From an uncultured Pseudoteredinibacter sp. (GTDB lineage Bacteria > Pseudomonadota > Gammaproteobacteria > Pseudomonadales > Cellvibrionaceae), in contig NZ_CANMSS010000002.1 of assembly GCF_947500695.1 (NCBI RefSeq), positions 186,001-250,000 of the forward strand: 64,000 bases of DNA. The letters run 5' to 3'. Below the pieces are notes generated by a model that saw only the letters and a list, made by a program, of their open reading frames with translations, was not told the origin of the DNA and searched no databases. A program made the position numbers and the translations under genes. Shown piece by piece: positions 28,723 to 37,053 of the stretch. The stretch's first letter is position 1, and each line of letters opens with the position of its first letter.

Positions 28723-29409
28723 ATGAGTTCAGCTCAGTCAGAAAAACGCAGCCAGTCCCAACGCCGGGAAGCCACACGAACGGCCATCTTGCAGGCCTGC
28801 AAAGAGATTATGGCGGAAGAAGACTTCGTCAATAGCAAAACCGGCACCATAGCCAAGCGAGCAGGCGTGGCTGAAGGCACGGTCTTTCTCCACTTTGAAA
28901 ACAAACAGGGGCTACTGCGGGCCCTAGTGGACGACTTCTTTGTCACCATGCATGGCAATATCGCCGAGATCCATCAGGCCCACTCATGCCCTAAACAACG
29001 CTTAAAGGCCATGGCGCAAGACTATATTGAGCAGCTGGAAGCACAGTGGCCATTGGCAAGGCTGGTAGTTAGCACTCATGCTCGCTATGGCGACGAACTC
29101 ACTCAACAATCCCTACGTCGCCACAACCGACGCTATACCCAATTTTTTATTGATGCCCTAGACGAAATAAAACAGCAAGAAGTCGACTGTGATATTCCAA
29201 GCCAGGTATTCAGAGACGCCTTGTTCGGAGGCATAGAGCATTTTGCCATTGCCAATTTTAATACCGGTAAAAACCACGACAGCCAACAATTCTTAGATCA
29301 ACTATGGCAATTGCTATTCCGCGGAATTCTTAGCCGAGAATCCAAAGCCGCTGAACAAAATAATATTGAACAAAAACTAGATCAAATAATTAAAAAGCTC
29401 GATGCCTGA
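28723..29409 (+). CDS. TetR/AcrR family regulator
   Basis: 228 residues. I chose the ATG at 28723 (MSSAQSEKRSQSQRREATRTAILQACKEI); the longer frame adds 15 codons. The HTH is FVNSKTGTIAKRAGVAEGTVFLHFENKQGLLRALV. C-terminal ligand region is typical TetR. Fourteen bp before a Rieske oxygenase on the same strand, behind a palindrome. It probably represses that gene until a substrate analogue binds. Confidence 0.9.
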   Translation: MSSAQSEKRSQSQRREATRTAILQACKEIMAEEDFVNSKTGTIAKRAGVAEGTVFLHFENKQGLLRALVDDFFVTMHGNIAEIHQAHSCPKQRLKAMAQDYIEQLEAQWPLARLVVSTHARYGDELTQQSLRRHNRRYTQFFIDALDEIKQQEVDCDIPSQVFRDALFGGIEHFAIANFNTGKNHDSQQFLDQLWQLLFRGILSRESKAAEQNNIEQKLDQIIKKLDA

Positions 29410-29423
29410 TAAGGGAGCCCACG

Positions 29424-30575
29424 ATGACAGACCCTAGAGAAGAGATTTTTGCTGAATTAATCGTAAAAACCAAGGAAGGCGATCTTGGTATTATTGATGA
29501 ATACGGAGAGATTGAGACCAAAATCTACCACTGCGAAGATGTTTTGAAAGAAGAACAGGAAAGTATTTTCAAAGATAGTGCATTTATCGTCGGGCATGAG
29601 ACCATGTTGAAACAATCTGGCGACCATATGGCCTTTGACCATCTGGGGCAGCCCATTATTTTAACTCGTGCAAAAGATGGCAAAATTCGTGCTTTTTTGA
29701 ATGCCTGTCGACATCGAGGCGTACGCCTAGTGGATGGCCATGAGGTGAAGCGTCGTCCCAGCATGGTTTGTCCATATCACAACTGGGCTTATGGTATGGA
29801 TGGCAAGTTGATCGCCGTACCACTCGAAGAGTCCTTTCCAAATTTAGATAAAAGCTGTCGCAGCCTAAAGTCACTTCCTTGCGAAGTACGCCACGGCTTT
29901 ATTTGGGTAAACCCTAACCCTGGAGGCGAACTGGATCTTGCTTCCTATCTTGGGGAAATCAACCAAGACCTTGAAGCCTTTGGAATTGAAAACGAAGTAT
30001 TTTTTAAGCAATCTTTAAAGCGAAAAAAAACCAACTGGAAGCTTATCATCGATGCGTTTCTAGATGGCTACCACGTTAAGCGATTGCATAAAAATACCGT
30101 TGGGCCGTTCTTTATCGATTGCGCCGCAGTCACCAAGGGTTGCGGCGTTCATATACGCTCAGTAGTCGGCCGAAATGAATTACACGAGGCCTTTGAGCTT
30201 GAACGTGAAAAGTGGGACTATCGTCACCACTGCACCTTTGCCTATCTTATCTTCCCTAACACTATATTAATCTTTCACCCCGATTACAGCAGCATACTTT
30301 CTGTTTATCCAGTAGCGCCCGATGAAACACTCGTCAGCCATATCTGCCTAACACCGAATGAGCCCAAAGATGAAGCGGAGCTAGCCCACTATGAGCGGGC
30401 ATTCAATATTATTGAAAATGGGGTATTTGAAGCTGAAGACTTCTTTGTCTGTGAGCAAGCTCAAAAAGGCATGCTGACTGGTGCCAACGATACCTTTCTA
30501 GTAGGTGGTCACGAGGCTGGCTTACAGGTGTTTCATGACATTTTGAAACAACAGCTCAAAACCAAACAGGCTTGA
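29424..30575 (+). CDS. Rieske [2Fe-2S] ring-hydroxylating oxygenase, alpha subunit
   Basis: 383 residues. Rieske cluster ligands: C95, H97, C116, H119 (CRHRG...CPYH). Mononuclear iron site: DGYHVKRLH with His217 and His222 and an Asp upstream. Length and domain order match the alpha subunit of Rieske oxygenases (small, three-component type). No ferredoxin, reductase or beta subunit lies beside it. It could be a single-gene oxygenase fed by generic electron carriers. Substrate unknown. Downstream terminator at 30588. Confidence 0.9.
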   Translation: MTDPREEIFAELIVKTKEGDLGIIDEYGEIETKIYHCEDVLKEEQESIFKDSAFIVGHETMLKQSGDHMAFDHLGQPIILTRAKDGKIRAFLNACRHRGVRLVDGHEVKRRPSMVCPYHNWAYGMDGKLIAVPLEESFPNLDKSCRSLKSLPCEVRHGFIWVNPNPGGELDLASYLGEINQDLEAFGIENEVFFKQSLKRKKTNWKLIIDAFLDGYHVKRLHKNTVGPFFIDCAAVTKGCGVHIRSVVGRNELHEAFELEREKWDYRHHCTFAYLIFPNTILIFHPDYSSILSVYPVAPDETLVSHICLTPNEPKDEAELAHYERAFNIIENGVFEAEDFFVCEQAQKGMLTGANDTFLVGGHEAGLQVFHDILKQQLKTKQA

Positions 30576-30587
30576 GCGGTAAAAACT

Positions 30588-30610
30588 TAAAGCTGCCAAA
30601 GGCAGCTTTA
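30588..30610. terminator. hairpin terminator between convergent Rieske and SIMPL genes
   Basis: TAAAGCTGCC / GGCAGCTTTA, perfect 10-bp stem with AAA loop. It overlaps the stop codon of the SIMPL gene. T-run lies on the minus-strand side (AAGTTTTT). Confidence 0.8.
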
Positions 30611-31321
30611 GTCTGATAGGTAGTACTCAACCGTGGAGACCACGCGGACATTTTTAATATGCGGATTATTTCGGTCACGATCTTGTATTGAGAACTGGCC
30701 TTGACTTGCACGCTTGATTTTCCCTAAACGGCTATTGGAATCCGCGGCAAACTTTTCTGCAACTTGGCGAGCATTTTTGGTGGATTCCTCCACCATTGCC
30801 GGCTTAATTTCATTAAGCTGATTAAAAATGTACTCTGGGCGACCATCATAGTTATCACCCTTTAATACCACACCTTGCTTACCTAGCTCGCCGACATTCC
30901 CCATAATAGAACGAACTCTTTTTACTCGCTCACTGTAAACGGTAACTGTTTGCCAGCCCACAAATCTAAACGGTGAACTTTGATTACCATATTGCTGCGC
31001 CGATTTATCAGTGACGGCAGGAGCGGAAATACTCATCTCTTCGGCGGCTACGCCTTTTTCAATGAGAAACTTCTGTACTACTTCAGCATTGGCTTCTAGT
31101 TTGCGGTATAAATCTTCTAAGCTATTGCTCGCCGAAGAATACTGAATTGGCCAGATAACAACATTCGCTGGCAATTCTCTTTCAGCTAAGCCCTTAACTC
31201 TCACCACCCTTTCGTATTCTTTAACCTTGACCGCTGACTGACCCAGTAAGAAGCCTAGCGCTACAAAGCCCAAGCATAATAGGGCACCCAGTATTAGCGC
31301 ACTACTGCGACGATTTGCCAT
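30608..31321 (-). CDS. SIMPL-domain protein, periplasmic
   Basis: 237 residues. N-terminal membrane helix (ALILGALLCLGFVALGFLL, about 9-27) and then a SIMPL/DUF541 domain (RVVRVKGLAERELPANVVIWPIQY ... VRVVSTVEYYLSD). SIMPL proteins are membrane-anchored or periplasmic and linked to oxidative stress in some species; the role is unsettled. Co-directional with the NAD(P)-binding protein upstream (12 bp). Confidence 0.85.
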   Translation of the reverse strand: MANRRSSALILGALLCLGFVALGFLLGQSAVKVKEYERVVRVKGLAERELPANVVIWPIQYSSASNSLEDLYRKLEANAEVVQKFLIEKGVAAEEMSISAPAVTDKSAQQYGNQSSPFRFVGWQTVTVYSERVKRVRSIMGNVGELGKQGVVLKGDNYDGRPEYIFNQLNEIKPAMVEESTKNARQVAEKFAADSNSRLGKIKRASQGQFSIQDRDRNNPHIKNVRVVSTVEYYLSD

Positions 31322-31332
31322 AGTGAAATCCT

Positions 31333-31992
31333 CTATTGCAGATTGAATAGTTCATCTAAACGATAGACCACATCAGGGTTGCTTTGATTCAATGCTAAAT
31401 GAATTAAAGCCTGAGCGACCTCTCTTCCTTCAATAGGCCTATAGTGCTTTAGCAAGCCAACCCCATTGAGTGCTGACAGAAATACATCGCCAACACTCTC
31501 ACCCATACGCTTATCTTTTCGAGTTCCGCGCAACAGCGAGGGCTGTAATATCGCTAAGCGATTAAACTCGAGCTGTCTCACTTCGATTTCCAATTCACCT
31601 TTCATTTTAAGGTAAGCACTGCCACTAGCAGCATTGGCACCCGAAGAAGACACTAACAACATATGCTCAACGCTCGCGGATTTAGCCATTTTTGCAGCTT
31701 GCAGTTGATAATCAAAATCTACCCTGCGTTGAGCCGCAATCGAACCCGCTTGTTTACGTGTCGTTCCCAAGCAACTAAAAAAACAATCGGCTTTAAAGAG
31801 CTCTGGATAATCTTCTAGTCGCTCAAAATCTATAACCGCGTTTACCACGCCCTCAGGGCAATCATTAAGAGATCTTCGGGTAATTGCAGTTACCTTGGAA
31901 AAGCTCTCACTTTGGTTCAGCATGGTTAACAATGCTGAACCAACCAGCCCTGATGCTCCAATAATCACTGCAGAGAGCCCTGTCTCAGCCAT
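31333..31992 (-). CDS. NAD(P)-binding oxidoreductase-like protein (HTATIP2/TIP30 type)
   Basis: 219 residues, atypical SDR. Rossmann loop IGASGLVGSALLTML near residue 11 and a MLLVSSSGANAAS patch; the active Tyr-Lys pair is visible as SAYLKMKGELE. Such proteins bind NADPH but their activities are mostly unknown. Starts 3 bp from the preceding gene in the same operon-like run. Confidence 0.75.
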   Translation of the reverse strand: MAETGLSAVIIGASGLVGSALLTMLNQSESFSKVTAITRRSLNDCPEGVVNAVIDFERLEDYPELFKADCFFSCLGTTRKQAGSIAAQRRVDFDYQLQAAKMAKSASVEHMLLVSSSGANAASGSAYLKMKGELEIEVRQLEFNRLAILQPSLLRGTRKDKRMGESVGDVFLSALNGVGLLKHYRPIEGREVAQALIHLALNQSNPDVVYRLDELFNLQ

Positions 31993-31995
31993 ATC

Positions 31996-32406
31996 TTATC
32001 CGTACTTTTTAGTCATGGCCTCATAGGAGGCAGAAATAAGCTCTACAAGTATTGCTTCGTCAACGGCCTTTAGCGAGCTGATATATAAACAAGATTTTCC
32101 CAACTTATGCTTTCCAAGTTTTTCCAATAACTTAGAGTATTCGGAGAAACCATTCATGATATAAATAGAGAAGTTTTGTTTGCGCGGCGAGAATCCCGTT
32201 TTAAACCAACGGCCACCAGCGCCGGTATTTTGGTATTCATAGGCACCAAAACCGACAATTGCTGAACCCCAAACAACAGGTTTAAGACCAGTAATATCCT
32301 GCATCAAAGCAATAAGTCGCTTGCTATCGTCCAATTTTTTCTCAGGGACCTGAGCCATAAATTCGGCCAAGCTTATTTGATTGGCCTTGGTTTTCAATTC
32401 ACCCAT
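31996..32406 (-). CDS. DUF1801 domain protein
   Basis: 136 residues with the DUF1801 pattern (VWGSAIVGFGAYEYQNTGAGGRWFKTGFSPRKQNFSIYIMNGF, then LGKHKLGKSCLYISSLKAVDEAILVELI). Family of unknown function. Followed at once by the oxidoreductase-like gene. Upstream of it, a 7-bp repeat ACGTCTC is repeated three times (32429-32449). Confidence 0.85.
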   Translation of the reverse strand: MGELKTKANQISLAEFMAQVPEKKLDDSKRLIALMQDITGLKPVVWGSAIVGFGAYEYQNTGAGGRWFKTGFSPRKQNFSIYIMNGFSEYSKLLEKLGKHKLGKSCLYISSLKAVDEAILVELISASYEAMTKKYG

Positions 32407-32450
32407 ATCTCACCTCTAGCACTCTCCGCTCACGTCTCACGTCTCACGTC

Positions 32451-32975
32451 TCAAAGAAGACTACGTTTTAAGCGCAGCATATCTTGGCAAACAATACCAT
32501 TCTCAATAATTTTAGGGCTATAAGCCGAAAAGAAATCTGGGACAATCTCAACAATACGGAAGCCCATTTTTTGATACAAAGCCAGCTGCGACAAACTAGA
32601 ATTTCCCGTACCAATCCATATCTCCTGGCAGGCAAGGCCCTTCGCAATATCTATGCAGTGCTGAATCAAACGCTTGGCTAATCCTTGACCTTGAAAATCT
32701 TCCGCCACAGCGATATTAATTAATTCACATTTTTCTGGAGACGCTGAATCTTCAGCGACATCTTTCTCTGCAACATATTGAAGCAGGGCAATAGCGATGA
32801 CTTGAGCTTGCCGCTCAATGCAGAAGATACGACAGGATGGTAAGTAATCCAGTATTTTTTCGCGCTCTGGATCAGCGCTCAGCAACAAGGACCAGTGATC
32901 GGCACTTAAGTCACCAGCCTGAATTTCAACAACCTGCTCTTCATTGCTAGAGAGTTTAGTCACCAGTCTTTCCAT
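32451..32975 (-). CDS. GNAT family N-acetyltransferase
   Basis: 174 residues from ATG at 32975; a GTG at 32963 has a better-spaced GGAAAG site and is an equally likely start. GNAT core: INIAVAEDFQGQGLAKRLIQHCIDIAKGLACQEIWIGTGNSSLSQLALYQKMGFRIVEIVPDF. It acetylates an unknown amine. The gene overlaps the stop of the preceding membrane-protein gene by a few bases, suggesting translational coupling. Confidence 0.85.
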   Translation of the reverse strand: MERLVTKLSSNEEQVVEIQAGDLSADHWSLLLSADPEREKILDYLPSCRIFCIERQAQVIAIALLQYVAEKDVAEDSASPEKCELINIAVAEDFQGQGLAKRLIQHCIDIAKGLACQEIWIGTGNSSLSQLALYQKMGFRIVEIVPDFFSAYSPKIIENGIVCQDMLRLKRSLL

Positions 32976-33372
32976 TAAGCTTATGCCATTGCCAAAAGGC
33001 AAAGATACCACGCGCGCAAACAAAAGCACCCAGGCCATTGAGCAAGGCGCCACCATAACGCCAGTAATCAGAAGGCCATAAACTTGGATCTTTGGTATAG
33101 GCTGGCAATACCGCCGAGCTGGCGATTAACAGCAATAGTACGCTTGCCAATAAATACAAATAGGGCAATCGCCAAGCACCAATAAACAGCGCCACCCCAA
33201 ATCCCGCCAAAATAGCAATGGTACTTGTCGATGCCGTTGGCCCTAAAGCCTGCTCACCGTTAGCTAATAAGATTAAGCCAGCTACATTCCAGGCAATACA
33301 AAGCATCAGATAATTAAACTGATAGGCTAATGGGGTTTTAAGGTGACTAAGTAAGGGGACTGCTGTGCTCAT
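32956..33372 (-). CDS. four-helix membrane protein, unknown function
   Basis: 138 residues with about four hydrophobic helices (FNYLMLCIAWNVAGLILLA, TSTIAILAGFGVALFIGA, LYLLASVLLLLIASSAVL and YGGALLNGLGAFVCARGIFAFW). No family recognised. Downstream overlap with the GNAT gene points to one operon. Confidence 0.75.
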   Translation of the reverse strand: MSTAVPLLSHLKTPLAYQFNYLMLCIAWNVAGLILLANGEQALGPTASTSTIAILAGFGVALFIGAWRLPYLYLLASVLLLLIASSAVLPAYTKDPSLWPSDYWRYGGALLNGLGAFVCARGIFAFWQWHKLNGKTGD

Positions 33373-33451
33373 ATTTGGGCTCTCTTTTTTTCTCCAGCTT
33401 ATAGCGTCCGCTATACACTTACAACGGCTGAGAGCCCAAGTTTTAAAGCTT

Positions 33452-34726
33452 TTAATTGAATCGAGAGATGGAATAGGGCGCCAAATCTAAGTCGGTTGTT
33501 TCTCCGGCTATATGCTGAGCAATTAAGCGCCCTGCGATTGCCCCCCAGGTTAAACCCAGGTGCTGGTGCCCAAAGTTAAAGAATACTCGCTGGTGCTTTG
33601 GAGCGACTCCCATCACGGGTAAAGAATCTGGCAATGATGGTCTAAACCCCATCCAGCGGACAGTGTCTGCTCCAATTTCAAAATTCTGCACATCATCAGC
33701 GTTTAACAGAGCCTTTGCGTGGGGTAACAACATTTCCGCTCGCTGGTAATTTGGCTCGGCCTTTAAGCCGGCAAACTCTACAGTGCCAGCCAATCGCAAA
33801 CCCGCTGACATCGGTGTCATGATAAATTTACGCTCTGCCGAAGCCACCGGGCGGCTCAATAGCTTTTGCGCTGGCAGCATCAGATGATAGCCACGCTCGG
33901 TATCAAGAGGCACTTTATAGCCGAGTTGATTAGCAAAGGGCTTTGACCAGGCACCGCTACTAATAAGCACATTATCAAACAGTAACTGAGATTCAGCCCT
34001 GCTCTCGTCCTCTCGCTGCACCGACAAACTAACTGCGTTATCTTGCTCCGCAACATTTAATACCCGCAGAGCTTTAAATTCACCGCCTTGGGCCAAAAAA
34101 TAATCAGCAAGTTTATTGCACAAGCGAGCGGGATCTGTGCTGTGACCCACCTCAGTAAAATACAGGCAGGCGCTCACGCTATCGGCCAGAGCAGGCTCAA
34201 GCTCTAAGGCCTCTTCACGATTTAGATATTCAACGGCCACACCTTGCTCTAAATAAGCCGCTTGCTGCTTCTTGATTTCAGCCTCGTTGGTACTCTCAAA
34301 AGCTAACAAACTACCCGACAACTGCAATTCAGATTCTAATTCGCAACTCGACAGTAGCTCTTGATAAGCTGCAATAGCCGCGTCATTTAATTGTCGAATT
34401 AGCTTGCCATTATGCCGTGCTCGCGAGGGCAACATATTATGTAAGAAACGGAAAAACCAAGGCAGCGCCTTAAAAAAGTAACTCGGCTTTACTCGAAAAG
34501 GCCCCTTGGGATCTAGCAGAATTTTCGGCAAGGCAGGAAGTAGAGAAGGGTCCGCCAAAGGAAAGACCTGCTCCGTCGCGAAATGCCCCGCATTGCCCGA
34601 AGAAGCCTGTGTAGCAAGCCCATTGGGGTCTAGCAGGCAAACCTCAAAGCCTCTACGCTGCAATTCAATCGCCGAGCAAATCCCAATGATCCCAGCGCCA
34701 ACAACCGCTACTCTTTTTACAGCCAT
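33452..34726 (-). CDS. FAD-dependent D-amino-acid dehydrogenase, likely D-hydroxyproline dehydrogenase
   Basis: 424 residues. N-terminal FAD loop (VAVVGAGIIGICSAIELQRRGFEVCLLD) and a DadA-type C-terminus (GFRPSLPDSLPVMGVAPKHQRVFFNFGHQHLGLTWGAIAGRLIAQHIAGE). DadA-like proteins oxidise D-amino acids; in hydroxyproline clusters the enzyme oxidises cis-4-hydroxy-D-proline to pyrroline-4-hydroxy-2-carboxylate. Starts 10 bp after the trans-3-hydroxyproline dehydratase stop codon, so they share an operon under the 35816 operator. The hydroxyproline substrate is inferred from context. Confidence 0.85.
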   Translation of the reverse strand: MAVKRVAVVGAGIIGICSAIELQRRGFEVCLLDPNGLATQASSGNAGHFATEQVFPLADPSLLPALPKILLDPKGPFRVKPSYFFKALPWFFRFLHNMLPSRARHNGKLIRQLNDAAIAAYQELLSSCELESELQLSGSLLAFESTNEAEIKKQQAAYLEQGVAVEYLNREEALELEPALADSVSACLYFTEVGHSTDPARLCNKLADYFLAQGGEFKALRVLNVAEQDNAVSLSVQREDESRAESQLLFDNVLISSGAWSKPFANQLGYKVPLDTERGYHLMLPAQKLLSRPVASAERKFIMTPMSAGLRLAGTVEFAGLKAEPNYQRAEMLLPHAKALLNADDVQNFEIGADTVRWMGFRPSLPDSLPVMGVAPKHQRVFFNFGHQHLGLTWGAIAGRLIAQHIAGETTDLDLAPYSISRFN

Positions 34727-34736
34727 TACAACACCA

Positions 34737-35783
34737 CTAACGAATCAGAAAGCCATGCTTGAGCGGGTCATTGCTATCAACCAGGAACTGATTTACTCCG
34801 GTAATAAAGGCGGTACCGAATACACGCGGAATAACTGCCTGCTTGCCGGCGAAGTCCAACTTACTAGCGATTTCAACCTGCATTGAGCTGCCAATAATAC
34901 TTTCAATCTTGATTCGCTCTTGATCAGCCACCTCTCCACGGTGATGTAACAAAGCAATGCGCGCACTAACGCCCGTACCTGTAGGAGACCGATCCACTTC
35001 ACCATCAGCAAAGATACAAACATGACGTGAATGACTGTTCTCATCGTCGGTTTTTTTCGAAGTGAAGATCGTGCCATACAAAAAGCCTAGATCTTCTTCG
35101 GTAGGATGTACTAAGGGGTAGTCGGCCATTACAGCGTGTTTAATATCACGGCCCAGCTGGATAAGTTGCTCAGAATTGTTGGGGCTGCATTCAACGCCAA
35201 TTGCATCGGCATCCACATAAGCATAATAAGCACCACCATAGGCGATATCATATTGCACCTCACCAAAACCAGGAACCTGCACCTTACGGTCGCAAACCTC
35301 TACAAAGGATTCAACATTATCGAAACTAACGGCCAGCTCGCCGGATTCGCTGCGCTCAGCGTAGGCGGTAATTTTTCCAGCAGGAGCATCGATACCAACA
35401 ATGCGACGCTGACCCGTCTGCACTTCAAGGTTGGCGTATTCAGCGGCCATGGTTACAGCGGCGATAATGCCGTGGCCACACATGCTCGAGTAGCCCTCAT
35501 TGTGCATAAACAGGATTCCAAAATCCGAGTCTTCCGTGGTGGGCTCAGTAAGCAGGGCGCCATACATATCGGCATGGCCTCTTGGCTCATACATCAATAC
35601 CTGGCGTAGGTGATCCAACTCAGACTGCAAATAGCGGCGCTTAGCTAGGATATTGTCGCCTGGCACTTCTGGATAACCATCTAAGATGATTCGCAGTGGC
35701 TCGCCCTCAGTATGGGCATCAATTGTTGTAAGAGTTTGAAATTGTTTTATTTTCTCGTCGTTAAGAGACAACTTAAAGCTCAT
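34737..35783 (-). CDS. trans-3-hydroxy-L-proline dehydratase
   Basis: 348 residues of the proline racemase family. Two active residues separate the family types: C102 in SMCGHG and Thr268 in DRSPTGTG. The Cys/Thr pair marks trans-3-hydroxy-L-proline dehydratase (as in human L3HYPDH) rather than a racemase with Cys/Cys. Product is delta1-pyrroline-2-carboxylate, which the 25949 reductase could convert to proline. Operon with the DadA-like gene. Operator 33 bp upstream of the start. Confidence 0.85.
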   Translation of the reverse strand: MSFKLSLNDEKIKQFQTLTTIDAHTEGEPLRIILDGYPEVPGDNILAKRRYLQSELDHLRQVLMYEPRGHADMYGALLTEPTTEDSDFGILFMHNEGYSSMCGHGIIAAVTMAAEYANLEVQTGQRRIVGIDAPAGKITAYAERSESGELAVSFDNVESFVEVCDRKVQVPGFGEVQYDIAYGGAYYAYVDADAIGVECSPNNSEQLIQLGRDIKHAVMADYPLVHPTEEDLGFLYGTIFTSKKTDDENSHSRHVCIFADGEVDRSPTGTGVSARIALLHHRGEVADQERIKIESIIGSSMQVEIASKLDFAGKQAVIPRVFGTAFITGVNQFLVDSNDPLKHGFLIR

Positions 35784-35815
35784 AAGAAGAACGCCAGAAA
35801 TGAAAAGTGATTGTT

Positions 35816-35834
35816 ATTGTATACAATATACACT
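35816..35834. promoter_or_regulatory. GntR-type operator between two hydroxyproline-enzyme genes
   Basis: ATTGTATA-CAA-TATACACT, arms 7 of 8 matched. It lies in the 209-bp gap between the divergent dehydratase (minus) and epimerase (plus) genes, 33 bp from the former and 159 bp from the latter. The rest of the gap holds no gene. Confidence 0.75.
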
Positions 35835-35992
35835 ATATTTCAATTCATTCATTGTCTCTGGTGGGGGCTTCTCCTGCCCGGCATTTTTACTGCCTCAAAT
35901 CCAGCAGAGCTAAAACTTATATCGGCCTTTAATTACGTTAGTTATGTAGCAAGGGCCAGCATTTACTCGCTTTAGAGAGAAGGCCCCTTTTC

Positions 35993-36994
35993 ATGCGCAA
36001 AGGTACGTTTTTTTGCATAGATGCCCACACCTGCGGCAACCCGGTTCGACTGGTCACTTCGGGCCACCCTGATCTGCAGGGTAACACCATGAGTGAAAAG
36101 CGTCAGGATTTCCTGAACAATCACTATTGGATTCTTGAGTCATTAATGTTTGAGCCACGCGGTCATGACATGATGTCTGGCTCGTTTCTTTATCCACCTT
36201 GTAGCGACAACGCTGATGCCTCAATACTTTTTATTGAAACTTCAGGCTGCTTACCTATGTGCGGGCACGGCACCATCGGCACCGTAACCGCAGCGCTTGA
36301 ATCCGGATTGCTGCAAGCCAAAACACCGGGCCAATTAATACTGGATGTTCCCGCAGGCCAAATTCGCGTCGAATACGAACAGCGTGACGGCAAAGTGTTA
36401 TGGGTAAAAATTTATAATATCGCCTCTTATTTAGCGCACCAAGATATTCAAATTAATGTTCCAGGCATAGGTGACCTTAAAGTTGATATTTCCTATGGTG
36501 GTAACTACTACATTATTGTAGAGCCACAGGAAAATTATCCTGGCCTAGAGAATTGGTCGGCCGCGCAAGTTTTACAATTCAGCCCAATTATCCGAGATAT
36601 CATCAACGACACCGTTGAATGTGTACACCCTGAAGACCCAAGCGTTTGTGGCGCCTCACATTTGTTGTGGACCGGTGAACCGCAGCAAGAAGGATCAAAC
36701 GGTGCCAACGCAGTTTTCTATGGTGACAAAGCTATCGATCGCTCTCCTTGCGGCACTGGTACTAGCGCTAGAATGGCACAGCTATTTAGCCGCGGTGAGT
36801 TATCTGTCGGTGAAGAATTTACCCACGAAAGCATTATTGGTAGCCAGTTCGTTGGCAAAGTGGAGGCGGCAACCGAAATTGCTGGCAAGCCTGCGATGAT
36901 GCCGAGCATTAAAGGCTGGGCAAAAGTCTTCGGCAAAAACTGTATTACGGTAGATGACGACGACCCATATGCCTTCGGTTTTCAGGTGAAATAA
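35993..36994 (+). CDS. 4-hydroxyproline 2-epimerase
   Basis: 333 residues of the proline racemase family with both catalytic cysteines: C90 (SGCLPMCGHG) and C253 (DRSPCGTG). The lead sequence PRGHDMMSGSFLYPP and IETSGCLPMCGHGTIGT are signature patterns of hydroxyproline epimerases (HypE/LhpA), which turn trans-4-hydroxy-L-proline into cis-4-hydroxy-D-proline. Followed by an aldehyde dehydrogenase of the same pathway. A proline racemase is less likely, given MSGSFLYPP. Confidence 0.9.
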   Translation: MRKGTFFCIDAHTCGNPVRLVTSGHPDLQGNTMSEKRQDFLNNHYWILESLMFEPRGHDMMSGSFLYPPCSDNADASILFIETSGCLPMCGHGTIGTVTAALESGLLQAKTPGQLILDVPAGQIRVEYEQRDGKVLWVKIYNIASYLAHQDIQINVPGIGDLKVDISYGGNYYIIVEPQENYPGLENWSAAQVLQFSPIIRDIINDTVECVHPEDPSVCGASHLLWTGEPQQEGSNGANAVFYGDKAIDRSPCGTGTSARMAQLFSRGELSVGEEFTHESIIGSQFVGKVEAATEIAGKPAMMPSIKGWAKVFGKNCITVDDDDPYAFGFQVK

Positions 36995-37053
36995 TTTAAA
37001 CCTTTTTTAAAACTTTACAGCTGTATAAGCACAGTTACACACAGGAAAATTTT

